Positions 45,227 to 57,289 of a DNA stretch of 64,000 bases are shown here, piece by piece. The position numbers and the translations under genes are program-made. The stretch is from contig NC_090450.1 of NCBI RefSeq assembly GCF_031143425.1, positions 171,911,272-171,975,271 on the forward strand, read 5' to 3'. The DNA comes from Pleurodeles waltl (taxonomy: Eukaryota; Chordata; Amphibia; Caudata; Salamandridae). The notes under the pieces are model-generated. The model had not been told where the DNA came from. It worked only from the letters and a program-made list of their open reading frames with translations, and did not search any database. Position 1 is the first letter of the stretch. Each line of letters opens with the position of its first letter.

Positions 45227-47839
45227 TGTTAGAAATGGGGTCTCTAGATGGCAGTCGGTTTGCACCCTGTCCAAGTAGAGACCCTCACTCTAGTCAGGAT
45301 AAGGGGCATACCTGCTCAGATAACCCCTGCTTACCCCCTTGGTAGCTTGGCATGAGGATTCAGGCTTATCTCAGAAGCAATGTGTAAAGCATTTGCAGAT
45401 AACACACAGTAATAAGTGAAAACACTACAAAAGAACACCGCACCAGTTTTAGAACATATAGCCAATATTTATCTGTGTAAAACAAGACCAAAACCACTAA
45501 AATCCAACATACACGGTTAAAGATCTGAATTTTGCAAGATTTACTCAAAAATACAGTTCTTTGAAGTTGATAGCTCCACCTGGGGCTATCACGGCGTCAT
45601 GATCAACAAAACCAACAGTTCATGCCAGCCGTGGCATTGTGGGCAAGCTACTGTGTCAGGGAGACCCGCAAACAGTATCTTTAAAATTGCATGGCGTCGT
45701 GATCCTCGCAGTGGGCTCTGGAGAGCGGCGTCACTGGTGTTGCTGTGTCAGTTCCGAAGTCGGTGCGGGGGTCATCGGACCCTTGAAGTCAGACGCATTG
45801 CAGATCGAACTCCTGGCTGATGAAGTTAGGAGCGCTGGTGTGGATGGCATCGGGGCTGCGGTACGAAGCGGGATGATGCGATGTGCGGTGGCTCACCGGT
45901 CACGGTGCAGGCAGTGGCTCGGTAACGGCGTCCAGCAGCGTCGGTGAGACTAGGGCTGATGTGTCAAGTGGGGCCATGCGACGTGTTGTGTCACCAGGTC
46001 ACAGTGCAGGCAGCAGCATCATTGCTGAAGTGCTGTCGTTGGTGGGCCAAAGCCGGGGGTTGGGGACAGGACGGTGCTTTGTGTCCCTAACGCGCTGTGT
46101 ACATAGGGCACAGTGCAGGTAGAGATGCCTGGTTACGACACTGGAGTTGATGGTGCTGGCATCAGTGGACCGGGGCTGCAGTGCAGGACGGGACGGAGCT
46201 TTGTGTACCTCACAAGCGGTGTCTAGAGGCCACGGTGCAGGCATCGGCGCCGGTGTCAGCAGGAGCGGTGGCGTGGGGGATGCCCTGGCTGTGGTGCAAG
46301 CAGGTGATGCTGGAGTGCGGGGCTCACAGGTCACGGTGTGAGCATCGGCTCGGTGAGGTCGTCCGATGACGACAACGGTGAGACCAGGGTTGCATTGCGT
46401 AGTGGGGCAGTGCAGCTCCGTGCTGTGTCAGCAGGTCACGGTGTAGGCCAGTGGCTTCATTGGCAGCGGCACAGTGGTTTCTCCTCTTGAACAGCACAAA
46501 ACACACAGTTCCCAGTGCTGCAGGTCGAGCAAACTGAAGTCTTTTGTGTCCCTGAGACTTCCAACAGGAGGCAAGCTCTACTCCAAGCCCTTGGAGAACT
46601 CTCTCAAGCAGGACACACAGCAAAGTTCATGCTTTGCACTCTTTTCAGGCAGAAGCAGCAACTGCAGGCCAGTCCAGCAAAGCAACACAGCAAAGGGACA
46701 GTATTTCTCCTTCAGCTCTTCTCCTGGGCAGAGGTTCCTCAAGATTCCAGAAAGATTCTAAAAGTCTGGGGTTTTGGGTCCACTACTTATACCCAGCACT
46801 GCCTTTGAAGTAGGCATACTTCAAAGGAAAGTCTCTGTCATTCACAAGCTCCTACCTTGGCCAGGCCTGGCCCCAGACACACTCCAGGGGGTCGGAGACT
46901 GCATTGTGTGAGGGCAGGCACAGCCATTTCAGGTGTAAGTGACCACTCTTCCCTCCGCTCTAGGCCAAATGGTTCATCAGGATATGCAGGCTATACTCCA
47001 GCCCCTTTTGTGTCACTGTCTAGAGGAGAGGTGTGAACCGCCCAACTGTCAAACTGACCCAGTCGGGGAATCCAAAAACAGGCAGAGTCACAGAATCGTT
47101 TAAGCAAGAAAATGCCTACTTTCTCAAAGTGGCATTTTCAAACTCACAATCTAAAAACTAACTTCACAAAAGGTGTATTTTTAAATTGTGAGTTCAGAGG
47201 AGACCCCAAACTCTATATTTCTATCTGCCCTGAAAGGGAATCTGTGCTTTAAAGTTACTTAAAGGCAGCCCCTATGTAATCCTATGAGGGAGATAGGCCT
47301 TGCAACAGTGAAACCCGAATTTGGCAGCATTTCACTGTTAGGACATGTAAAACACCAAAGTACGTCTACCTTTTAAAAACACTGCTCCCTGCCCATGGGG
47401 CTACCTAGGACCTACCTTAGGGGTGCTTTAGATCTACCAAAAGGGAAGGTTTGGGCCTGGCAAGTGGGTACACTTGCCAGGTCGAATTGGCAGTTTAAAG
47501 CTGCACACACAAAAACTGCAGTGGCAGGTCTGAGGCATGTTTATAAGGCTACTAATGTGGGTGGCACAACCAGTGCTGCAGGCCCACTAGTAGCATTTGA
47601 TTTATCGGCCCTAGGCACATCTAGTGCACTTTACTAGGGACTTACTAGTAAATCAAATATGCCAATCAGGAATAAACCAATCAACAATACAATTTACACA
47701 GAGAGCATATGCACTTTATCACTGATTAGCGGTGGTAAAGTGGCTGGAGTTCTAAAGTCAACAAAAACTGGCCACAAAAATGAAGAGGAAGGAGGCAAAA
47801 AGATTGGGTATGCCCCTGCAAAAAGGGCCAGGTGCAATA
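45227..47839 (-). mobile_element. Long LTR copy (2613 bp) with GTTGT target duplication
   Basis: This is the reverse-oriented relative of the solo LTR at 33444-35690. Its left edge TGTTAGAAATGGGGTCTCTA matches that LTR's end. Its right part matches the LTR start through GCAGGCCCACTAGTAGCATT and GTGCACTTTACTAGGGACTT. GTTGT flanks it at 45222-45226 and 47840-47844. The right terminus has drifted (GCAATA where TAACA is expected), so that boundary is less sure. No gag or pol is present. It contains a CpG-rich tandem array at about 45895-46470. Confidence 0.75.
45895..46470. repeat. CpG-rich minisatellite inside the LTR, about 105-bp unit
   Basis: The block GGTCACGGTGCAGGCA(G/T) recurs near 45899, 45998, 46107, 46229, 46330 and 46435 with 99-122 bp spacing. 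The rest of each unit is GC-rich with many CG dinucleotides. It sits where the other LTR copies have shorter GC-rich DNA. Confidence 0.6.
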
Positions 47840-47844
47840 GTTGT

Positions 47845-49355
47845 TAATTGTGATGTGCATCTAGCTTCAGCAAAGCACCATTTTCACACGTAAAGATTAT
47901 GTGGTTTGTTCTGACCCTTTCTCCCAAGTGATTATGTCAGAAGCCTTGCTGTATATTCTTTGGTGATGAAAAAAGGACGTTTTCCAAAACCATCAAGAGG
48001 AGGAATGAATATTCAAAGCACTCGTAAAATAGACTTTTTAAAAATATCAGTTCTTATGCTGTAGCACAAATGCAATAGAATTTCTCAAAAACAAAGTGCA
48101 TAATGTGCCATATTAAGACTAGTGTAATACGAATGCAAGTAATACTGCTTTTTAAAATAAAAAACACGTTATTATCCTCGTAGCATTATGCTCTATTAAA
48201 TTAGCAATTTTCCTCCATCCCTGATTTATGCTTTAACGCATCCTAGTAGCAAATGCTGATCACATTTTTCGCTAATTGCCCCTATCTATATGAAGAGCAG
48301 TTGCCACTATCCTTTTGCTTTTTGGTAATGCTCACAGTCAGTTTCCTGTGAGGTAACGTGATGCTATCACATTCCAGTGATATTACTTGAAAGAATATAA
48401 CACTATTAGTGTGCCAATTACCGGAGGTTTACCCTATTTTTCGGGTCATGTAAATGAAAGAAGAACGTGTGGCTACGCCCCATCTCCGCCCCTCGCCCTG
48501 TCTCCGTCATATACATGTTCACATAGTCAATAAAATATAGACCTTCTTTTCATTCTTTATGGAAAGTTTCCACGTGCAATATTGCTGAAAACAAGGTGGT
48601 TCTGTAAAACATAGCAAAGAAGCCTTGTGGTTTCAAATATCTTTTTCAGGGGCTGTAATTTTATAAAAGAGCGCCACTTTATGCCCAGTTTGCTCGTCTT
48701 AGAACAACACCAGCAGTCATATACGTTTTCAGCAAGTTTACCAATCATAAGGTTATACTAGGAAAGCTGCAGCTTTCCAAGAAAAGTCGGGTTATTATTC
48801 CAGGATTACATGCTCATTTTGGCATCCTCACGAGTCAGCCCTGACGTCAGAAGCTGCCTGGGGTCGGTTTACAGCTGGCTCCTCGTGTCACTGCTATTTC
48901 CCCACAGCAGTTGCACGAACTCGAAAAAGCTCCCTCTGTGATGATGCTGGAATGCGTACCATATGCTGTGACTGGAAGGTGCTTACGCCTGAATATGCCT
49001 TTTGATTCCGCAAACACTCACACCTACATGCAGGGCCCTTACTGTGGTGTGGAGAGTGGAGGCCAGAGGCAGACACACTCCCTTTCCTTCGAAGATTTAT
49101 GGCACCGTCGCCAGCATCAGAGAAGAAAGACTGCCAGTACCGATCTAAAAGAAACTCAGCTGAAGGGGTCTAATGGGACAGGCTATTTGGTAGCAAGCCC
49201 AAGCCCATAACGATGTGGACTGCACCCACTCCCTACAGTACCCAGGGGCAGACATTCTGTTTAATTGGCTGGTCCCCAAAAACCTTTTGGGAGATAGGGG
49301 TGTAGGCAAAAACCACTTACTAATTTGTAGGTGTAGAAAAGGCTGCTATATTGAA
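47845..49355. other. Unassigned sequence
   Basis: No gene or element was recognised on either strand. The plus-strand frame 48911-49210 has no known domain. Confidence 0.5.
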
Positions 49356-50487
49356 AAAGGTGCACAAAATCAACTGCGCAGACATCCTTGCTCCCCTCAA
49401 ACGCACGCATCGACAGACCAACACCAAAAAACCTCTCTGGTTCTCTGACACCCTCAAAGAATCAAAGAAAACTTGTCGCGCCCTTGAGAAAGCCTGGCGC
49501 AATGACCGCACCGCTGACAACATGACCGCCCTCAAGAACGCTACCCGCGAACACCACCACCTGATACGCGCTGCCAAAAGGAACTTTTTCACCGACAGAC
49601 TGGACAAAAACAGACACAACAGCGGAGAACTCTTCAGCATCGTCAAGGAGTTCTCCAACCCCAGCGCCAACGCCAACGCCGTCACGCCCTCACAGGATCT
49701 GTGCGAATCCCTCGCCACTTTCTTCCATCGCAAGATTAACGACCTCCACGACAGCTTCGGACACCAGACCCAACCATACACCACCGAACCGGCATCCACG
49801 GCCATCACCCTCAACAACTGGTCCCACATCAACACGGAAGAAACCAAATCCATCATGAACTCTATCCACTCCGGCGCCCCTTCGGACCCCTGCCCGCACT
49901 TCATCTTTAACAAAGCCGACTACATCATCGCCCCGCACCTCCAGACCGTCATCAACTCTTCTTTTTCTTCTGCTACCTTCCCCGAATGCTGGAAACACGC
50001 CGAAGTCAACGCCCTACTAAAGAAACCTACGGCTGACCTGAGCGACCTAAAAAACTTCCGCCCCATCTCTCTTCTGCCTTTCCCAGCCAAAGTAATAGAG
50101 AAGACCGTCAACAAACAGCTGACCACCTTCCTGGAGGACAACAACCTGCTTGACCCCTCACAAACCGGATTCCGAACCAACCACAGCACTGAAACCGCCC
50201 TCATCTCAGTCACTGACGACATCAGAACCCTGATGGACAACGGTGAAACAGTCGCCCTCATTCTGCTCGACCTCTCGGCTGCCTTTGACACCGTCTGTCA
50301 CCACACCCTAATCACCCGCCTCCGCTCCACCGGGATCCAAGGCCAGGCCCGGACTGGATCGCCTCCTTCCTCTCAAACCGTTCCCAAAGAGTTTACCTCC
50401 CTCCGTTTCGCTCAGAACCCACCGAGATCATCTGCGGCGTACCCCAAGGCTCATCACTCAGCCCGACACTCTTCAATGTCTACATGA
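49351..50487 (+). pseudogene. L2 ORF2: linker and first half of reverse transcriptase
   Basis: Residues 1-180 are the linker (KKPLWFSDTLKESKKTCRAL; HHLIRAAKRNFFTDRLDKN). Residues 220-330 hold the polymerase start: KNFRPISLLPFPAKVIEK, LLDPSQTGFRTNHSTETALI, and motif A as VALILLDLSAAFDTVCHH with its Asp intact. Near 50345 a frameshift takes the reading out of frame; the remaining codons to 50487 are not L2. The true continuation (IICGVPQGSSLSPTLFN) is in another frame and joins the next ORF. The endonuclease is absent through 5' truncation. Confidence 0.85.
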
Positions 50488-51445
50488 GCCCCCTCGCCAA
50501 CATCGTACGCAAGCACGACATCATCATCATCTCCTACTCCGACGACACCCAACTTATACTCTCCCTCACCAAGGACCCCGCCAGCGCCAAGACCAACCTA
50601 AAAGAGGGTATGAAGGACGTCGCAGATTGGATGAGGCTCAGCCGCCTAAAGCTGAACTCTGAAAAAACGGAAGTCCTCATCTTTGGCAACACCCCGTCCG
50701 CCTGGGACGACTCCTGGTGGCCCACGGCCCTCGGCACCGCACCGACCCCCACAGACGACGCCCGCAACCTCGGCTTCATCTTGGACCCTCTTCTCACCAT
50801 GACCAAGCAAGTCAACGCCGTGTCCTCCGCCTGCTTCCTCACCCTCCGCATGCTCCGCAAGATCTTCCGCTGGATCCCCGCCGACACCAGAAAAACCGTG
50901 ACCCACGCCCTCGTCACGAGCCGCCTGGACTACGGCAACACCCTCTACGCCGGGACCACAGCCAAACTCCAAAATCGCCTGCAACGCATTCAAAATGCCT
51001 CGGCCCGCCTCATCCTCGACATACCCCGCAGCAGCCACATCTCCGCACACCTGAGACACCTGCATTGGCTCCCTGTCAGCAAAAGGATCACCTTCCGACT
51101 TCTCACCCACGCACACAAAGCCCTCTACGACAAGGGACCGGAATACCTCAACAGACGCCTCAGCTTCTACGTTCCCACCCGCCTCCTCCGCTCCTCTGGC
51201 CTCGCACTCGCTGCTGTCCCTTGCATCCGCCGCTCCACGGCGGGTGGGAGATCTTTCTCCTTCCTGGCGGCCAAGACCTGGAACTCCCTCCCCACCAGCC
51301 TCAGGACCACCCAGGACCACTCCGCTTTCCAGAGACTCCTAAAGACCTGGCTGTTCGAACAGCGATAACCCCCCCTTTTTCCCCTAGCGCCTTGAGACCC
51401 GCACGGGTGAGTAGCGCGCTTTATAAATGTTAATGATTTGATTTG
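49360..51445 (+). mobile_element. L2-type LINE, 5' truncated
   Basis: The insert starts between the endonuclease and polymerase domains and ends about 75 bp after the ORF2 stop (51368). Its short 3' tail carries GCCTTGAGACCCGCACGGGT, GCGCGCTTTATAAATG and a TGATTTGATTTGA repeat, the kind of short 3' end with a microsatellite that L2 elements have. It is GC-rich and keeps long open frames, so it is probably one of the younger insertions here. No target duplication was identified. Confidence 0.8.
50484..51368 (+). pseudogene. L2 ORF2: second half of reverse transcriptase and C-terminus
   Basis: The ORF continues the L2 polymerase after the frameshift. It has motif C as IIISYSDDTQLILSL (YSDD where many L2 copies have YADD), MRLSRLKLNSEKTEVLIFG, NLGFILDPLLTMTKQVNAV, ALVTSRLDYGNTLYAG, RLQRIQNASARLILD, HLRHLHWLPVSKRITFRLL and the end AAKTWNSLPTSLRTTQDHSA then FQRLLKTWLFEQR. 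This is the full usual C-terminal order, 294 codons without a stop. Only the frameshift near 50345 separates it from the first half. Confidence 0.85.
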
Positions 51446-51878
51446 AACTTAATCCTAGGCAAAGCTGCCTTACAAAACTACTACCTCACTAACAATTTAG
51501 TCAACTAACCAAATCCTACCCCAAGCCCTACTGTCCAACCTGCTGTAACCCACCTATATTTACTGTATTTGCAACTTGTTTTGACCTTAAAATTTTTAGT
51601 ATACCCATTTAACTTAAAGCTGCAAGTATTAACTTTGAACAACGAACTTCTTCACTTTGAACTTCTTGTCTACCTTCCCTTTTCCCATGTTTCCCAATGG
51701 CAATGCCACACCAAGGTCTAGTAACCTTCTGGAAAACATTCCATGCCACCAACACCCAGGAAAAGGCAAGCCAATGAGTTTTACTGCCACCCCAGCTCCT
51801 CCAGTACCTCACTTCATCTTCTGATATTCAACACCCACTCCAACACTTTTTTTAACTCTAACAGGTACAATTCCATAC

Positions 51879-52385
51879 CTACTCTTGATAGATGCACACC
51901 ACCGCTTCTGAAAAGTTCCATACTATCATACTGGTATCTGAGTGGCAAATGCGACTGAATCCCATCTCCCTGCAAAAACAGCTCATCTCTCTGTTGACAT
52001 TGCTACGGGCCCTGTACACTGCTGCCGGGTTCACTGCTTTCCTCCACGGCCTGCGAGGTGCAACATCAGTCCAAAGGACAAAGCAACCCGACCAACGGGC
52101 CTTCAACTGCCAAAGAACATGCTTCATGGCCCTCATTAAAAACACACACTTCTCTACCACCAGATTGTTCTCTCCCAAATGTATCACCAATACATCTGAA
52201 CATCTGCCCTCAACTATCCTGCTATTGAGGTACGAGATAAAGTCTCTCCATCGCATACTGGCATTTCCCTTCCAAGAGATAGAAAATAGTTGGTTGTCAA
52301 ATTGGTCCCACTTCCCCTCTGGGCCACCTGGTGTACCCCCCAATTGATGAAGGAATGTCCTAAAATCCAGATGGACACCTCTGGT
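51879..52385 (-). pseudogene. SGNH-hydrolase-like domain of a Ngaro/DIRS-type retrotransposon
   Basis: Several vertebrate Ngaro/DIRS-type elements encode a protein like SGNH esterases; its role in retrotransposition is not known. On the minus strand the reading begins near 52385 with VSIWILGHSFINWGVHQVAQ (GHS in the first block), then after a frameshift SISWKGNASMRWRDFISYL, DVLVIHLGENNLV (the third block) and VLWTDVAPRRPWRKAVNP to NREMSCFCREMGFSRICH. It lies downstream of the RNase H part of the same element. A final D-x-x-H block is not evident. Confidence 0.65.
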
Positions 52386-52899
52386 CTGTTTTAGAACTAC
52401 ACAGCCTCACCACCAACACATCCTCCCTCCTGGAAACCTCCTCCCACAGTACTTCCTCTGTGCCCTTGCCTCCCAGCAGTTCAGACACCCGGAAAACTCA
52501 AAAAAACATCCAGGACATTAGTGTAGAGAGAATTAAGATTTCTTATCTCCCCCGGCATACCTGTGGGAGGTGGCAGATGAGCCTGCTAAAAAGATCCCAG
52601 TTAGGTTGTCGCATGGGCCGCTCTAGGTGACCTTGCTCCCAGGCCCACCCCACGAGCATCCTGTGCCCCAACTCTCCAGCCGACAGGGTGTATCCCCACA
52701 GCAGTTTTCCCACAAAAACAATGCCTGTTAGTTTCCCTGCTATAGTCACCCATGAGAGCTATTTCTCTATCAAGCTCAGGGTGAACAACACTACATCCTC
52801 TGTCGTACGCCACCCTGTTGGCCTGCGCAGTGTCCTATATTCAGTAACTCAGTAGAAGCCTGCTCTTCTAGTTGATTCCGATAGGAAGCCTAAAACCAA
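52386..52899 (-). other. Gap where a tyrosine recombinase would be expected
   Basis: Between the RNase H end and the SGNH domain there are only about 500 bp. I recognise no tyrosine-recombinase motif on the minus strand, so that gene is probably deleted or decayed past recognition. Confidence 0.4.
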
Positions 52900-52901
52900 G
52901 T

Positions 52902-54337
52902 CTACCAGCCTTTGTTGCCTACTGACCACATTTCCAAAAGGATGGGTGTCCTGCATCTGTCCGCATCCTTGGCCAGCCCACAGAATCTCTCCCACTGAAA
53001 ATGAGATAAAGCATCCGCGATGTCAATCTCCACCCATGGGACGTGCGACGCCTTGAAAGAGATGTCATGTTGCAGGCAACCCAGAACAAAAATCCACAAC
53101 AGCTCTTAGACCTGTGTATCCCTGGCTGACTGTCTGTTGACTATCGGCAGTGTCACCATGCTATCAACCCTGAACATAACGTTCCAGTGTGCTAGCTGTT
53201 CGCCTCACAGTGAAATAGCTACCACCAATGGGAAACATTCCAGCAAAGCAATGCTTCTGCCACCAGCTTTCCATTGTTCTGCCCGCTCCTCTGCATACCA
53301 CATGCCTTGCTAATACAGGCTGAAACCCAAACCAACAGCCGCGTCAGAAGAAAAGTGTATGTCCCAATACAGGTCCTATTGTCTGCCCAATGGAATGCCA
53401 TTGAAAGAGCTCAAGAAGAAAGACCACATCCTGAAGTCCTCTTTGACCCCAGCCGACAGGTGCACATGATGGTGCAGTAGCTTGCCTTCTGCATCTCGAA
53501 ATTTAGATGACCCAGCAGGACTTGCATATCCCTCACCTTCACTTTTTTTTTTGCAGATATAGCTACCAACAAGTCTTGTATGGCCTCCTTTTTGTCTCGG
53601 GTAGCCTCGCCTCCATCCTGTTCGTGTCCAATTATTTCCCCAGGAAGGACGCACTGTGCTCCTACCAATTGTTTTTTCACGTCACCCAAGAGCTCGAAAT
53701 CTTGCCAAAGCCTGCTGACAGTCCACCGAGCTGAGTGCCCCCACAAACAGACAATCATCCTGATAATGGTCACCAATTTATGGCACATTTGCCATGTGAA
53801 AAGCCACTGTAGGAAAGAACTGAAGCACTCAAAGAGTGCACAAAATATGGAGCAGCCCAAGGGCAGGGCCTTGTCTACATACCATTTCCCCTCGAATTGC
53901 ATGCCTGTTAACTGGAAATCATACGGGTGTACTGGAAGCAACTGAAAGGCTGACTTTATGTCCCATTTTGCCAACTGCGACCCTCTTTCTGTTGCCACCA
54001 CTAGAGACATGGCCATGTCCACCAATGAGTAGGACACTGACACTATTTCTTCTGAAATAAAATCACTCACCGACCCTCCTTTGGGCCAGGACAAATGCTG
54101 AATCAACCAAAACTGAGCCTGTTCATTTTTGGGTACCACACCAATAGGTGATACACTCAGATTGTTCATAGGCCAGTTCTCAAAGGGGCCTGCCATCCTC
54201 CCTTCCGCAATTTCCTTGTCTAATTTTTCCTGTACTGCTTGTTTGTGATTCTTTGCCAAGCTCAGGTTGTCTGCCCATCTCCTTGCTCTGGGGCCCTCAT
54301 AACCTAACAGAAAATCCCACCTGAAACTCTCCTTCAA
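52902..54337 (-). pseudogene. Ngaro/DIRS-type reverse transcriptase and RNase H, decayed
   Basis: On the minus strand from 54337: FRWDFLLGYEGPRARRW, EIAEGRMAGPFENWPMNNLS, SPIGVVPKN, FWLIQHLSWPKGGSVSDFI, then LAKWDIKSAFQLLPVHPYDF (motif A) and DKALPLGCSIFCALFECFSS (motif B). Motif C reads HYQDDCLFVGALSSVDCQQ but in a neighbouring frame, so a frameshift lies before it near 53800. Further on are KKKVKVRDMQVLLGHLNF, then RNase H parts: FSSDAAVGLGFSLY, LLECFPLVVAISL and ASHVPWVEIDIADALSHFQW. The phrase FWLIQHLSWP..GSVSDFI is characteristic of DIRS/Ngaro polymerases. Several stops are present. Confidence 0.8.
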
Positions 54338-54429
54338 AATTAGTGCCTCAAGTGCTCGGTCATAGAAGACGAACCAGTATTCCAGTTTCTCTAAATTAAT
54401 TGGATTATGAGCCTTTCACGTTAGGTCTT

Positions 54430-55134
54430 GCACCCCTGCCTCCCCTGGTGCTAAAGTGATGCTGCTGAGCATTCTGACTGTGCCTGTGTTGCTGCCATTG
54501 CCCTGCACTCATTCCATGGTAGCTGGCAGCACTGAGAAAGCAGTGTAAGAGTGCTTGTTTACCTGCGCACTTGGAGCACTCATGCTGAAATTTGCAGCAT
54601 TCCACAATGCACAGTCCTTTATTAAAATCCCAATACCCCCTTTTGTTCCCGCCAGTTGTTTTGGAGGTTGACAAGCCCCCCTAGGGTAGGGTGCTCCTGA
54701 AAGGGTTTATAAACTATGGGAAGGCCGCTAGTGGTGAAAATCGTCTTGCCAAAATTTGTGGGGCCCATGGTATTCATCCAAAGGTCAGTGTCTAATTCCT
54801 CCGGATCCCACGCCATTTATGCCCTGAATTCCTCATGGTATTGCACCCAGGCATAACCTCTGAACATCAGTTAGGCTTTGTGAATGACATTCATGTATTT
54901 AAACATGGCTACACAGCACTTGGGAAACTTTTCACAATATAAACTGGTGTGGATTAAAAATGCCACCATCCAGTTTTCTATCGTTAGGTGTATGTTTGGC
55001 CTTTTGGACAGTTCATATTTTTTCTTTGACCCTTCCTTTGTATGCATTTCCATAAGTAGCAATGTAAGCATCTCTACATATTCCCCTTTCCAAATTCCTT
55101 CCTTTGTTGCCAGCATTAAGTGCGCCCCAAAGAC
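54430..55134 (-). pseudogene. Ngaro/DIRS-type gag, C-terminal part with zinc knuckle
   Basis: Upstream of the polymerase on the minus strand. From 55134: AHLMLATKEGIWKGEYVEML, IENWMVAFLIHTSLYCEKFP and KCCVAMFKYMNVIHKA, then WDPEELDTDLWMNTM. It ends with a Cys/His cluster, NKGLCIVECCKFQHECSKC then AGK, like the gag zinc finger of these elements. Frameshifts separate the parts. The gene is cut at 55135 by a MITE and continues at 55635. Confidence 0.7.
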
Positions 55135-55137
55135 TTA

Positions 55138-55634
55138 GGCTCAGATTTAAGAAAAGTAGGGCTTCACATCATGGAGCACCACTTCTCTTGCACTGCCCTG
55201 CACCCCTAATGCCACCATAATTACCTGTACTAGGAACAATAGCGTCAAAATATTTTATTAAATTGCGGCGCTTGCCCAACTAGTGTAAAAAATTCTGACG
55301 TTAGTGGAGCAAAGTGCAAGGATGCCCATTGATTCCAATGGGTGCGTCCTTTTAAGGCCTACTTTCAGCAAGAAGTCTAAAACATGACACCAAAAATGGT
55401 TAAATTAAATCTTGTAGATTTCATTGCACCATTTTTGCGGACCTCCTTGCACTGGAACCCCACCCTTTGCATACAGTATGCATAGCACATGCATAATGTG
55501 GTACAAAGGGTCACAAAGTGGCGCAACTTTGTGGATATGGCACAGCATTTTTGGCAATCAAATGACACATTAGCATCAGGAAAATTACACTAATGTGGCG
55601 ATAGATGGCGCAAGGCCATTCTTAAATTTGGGCC
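55138..55634. mobile_element. MITE of 497 bp with TTA target duplication
   Basis: The left end is GGCTCAGATTTAAGAA and the reverse-complemented right end is GGCCCAAATTTAAGAATGGC. TTA flanks both sides (55135-55137 and 55635-55637), as PIF/Harbinger-type elements make. It has no ORF. Removing it joins the two gag parts of the Ngaro/DIRS element. Confidence 0.82.
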
Positions 55635-56330
55635 TTAGTCATTCCCATGTAGGGTAAATGCTTCACCTTCAGCTCCTTGCTCTCTGGCCCTTCTTTTTTA
55701 CTACCTTCCTTGTACGTAGTTGGTGTGCAGATTACCCCTGTTCCCTCATCACTCTCTGGTCCTTTACCCCATTTACCTGCTCCCTCTGACCCCGTAACGG
55801 CTGTCTTCCATTTCTGTGCCTAACCCTATACCCGTGACATTCTTACATTTACTCAACCTGCCTCCTCCCCATACAATAACCCGCATCCACACCCGTGGAT
55901 ACCAACTCAGGACCCAAGCCCGTCCCAAGGCCTCTGCCCCATCCCCCACCTTGCCTTGCTCTTGCCTGTCCTTCCCATAATCTACCATGGACACACCCCA
56001 TTTGTCCTTCTCCCTGGACCAGCTCTGGCCTCCTCCTCCTTACCCTACTGGAATGTGGCATTATCCCTAAACGTGGGCCTGCACCCAGTACCTAGGAGGG
56101 CCACTTGGACCCCACCATACTGGTCTGCAGACACCACCTGTCCATCTGTTATGCTGCTGTGACTGAGGGTCGCCCTGAACCTACCCATTGTTGGAGCCAA
56201 CAAGGTCGTCCTGGACATACTAGCGTTGACGGTGCCGGGATCCGCCGCAGGTGGCTGGCAAACAATGCTGGGCCGAGCCATATCTTCATCTTGGTGCTTT
56301 TGAGCCACTCCCAGCTCAGCCAAGTCCAGA
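55635..56330 (-). pseudogene. Ngaro/DIRS gag upstream part and probable 5' region
   Basis: Just right of the MITE the minus strand reads KELKVKHLPYMGMTKSL, which joins the AHLMLATKEGIW reading on the other side with a one-base frameshift. Further upstream, AVTGSEGAGKWGKGPESDEG is a polar, low-complexity reading. The frame 56045-56323 has no recognisable domain; it may be the start of gag or of an untranslated region. The 5' end of the element is not defined. Confidence 0.5.
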
Positions 56331-57280
56331 AAAACTGCTGGTTGTCGACCTGGAAAACAGAAGACAGGACTGGTGTGCTGGCTCCCCCCCTCCCAACCGT
56401 CCGGGCATTGACCTGAATCAGGGGCCCACTTGTGACTTCTCCAGTTTTGCCTTTCCTACACCCTTCAATGGGGCCTGCACTCACTGAGAGACCTGCTACC
56501 TCGACCTGATTTCTCACAGCAAAGTAGGTAATACACCCCCTTTGGAATGGCCCCTCGTCCCCCCTTAATTCCAATCCGGCTGCCTCTATTGCTGAAACTT
56601 ACAACTGGTGCGCCTCTGTGTCCTCTGCCCTGCACTTTGCCCAGCATTACGTGTCCTGTCAGTACCAGACACCTAAGGGCCCCCATCAGTCCACTGGTCC
56701 TGTAGTTTCTGTGGGGCCCTCTGAAGCCACTCTCACCACCCTAAACAAGGGTCCTCATCCAAGTTTGTCATCCCTAAGCGAGGCATCCCTCTTGCCTTAC
56801 TCTGCAGGGCCCCTTTACCTACAGGAGCCCTGCACAAACCTTCCTGGGTACTGCTCATCCCATCAACCCTGCCACCCCCTTCCGAATCATCTCATTACTT
56901 GGGGGTACTATAAGCGCTCCCCTATTGTTCCCGGGCTGAACTGTTGCCTGACGAGGGAGGCGCTGCTGTTGTGCATGGGATGCCTAATGAGTAGTAGTAG
57001 TAGGAGTGCAGCTGTGCTGAACCCTATGCTTATGGTAATATTTTGTGATCCACGTACTTATGGTTATATATGGTTATTTATGTGTCTTTCCTCTAACCAA
57101 ACTGGCATTACATGCACTGATGTTGTGTGTCGTTTTGATTCTTGCATTGTCCAGGGAAATCAGTACTATCTGTGTAGTTGCATTATTTGCACAGTATTTA
57201 TGATTCATTTCAGTTTGGTCTTGTTTTATGTAAAATATTCTATACATATTTTATATAATCCAGTATGGAATCTCTTTTGT
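56331..57280. other. Unassigned C-rich sequence
   Basis: The plus-strand frame 56618-57382 is 254 codons long but Cys/Ser/Leu-rich with no family motif, and its end overlaps an LTR tail. I do not call it a gene. Confidence 0.45.
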
Positions 57281-57289
57281 AGTGTGTTC

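Noticed and set aside
50646..51433. Long ORFs on the minus strand and in another frame over the L2
   Set aside because: They overlap the L2 polymerase and reflect its high GC content; their Gly/Glu- or Pro/His-rich content has no motif.
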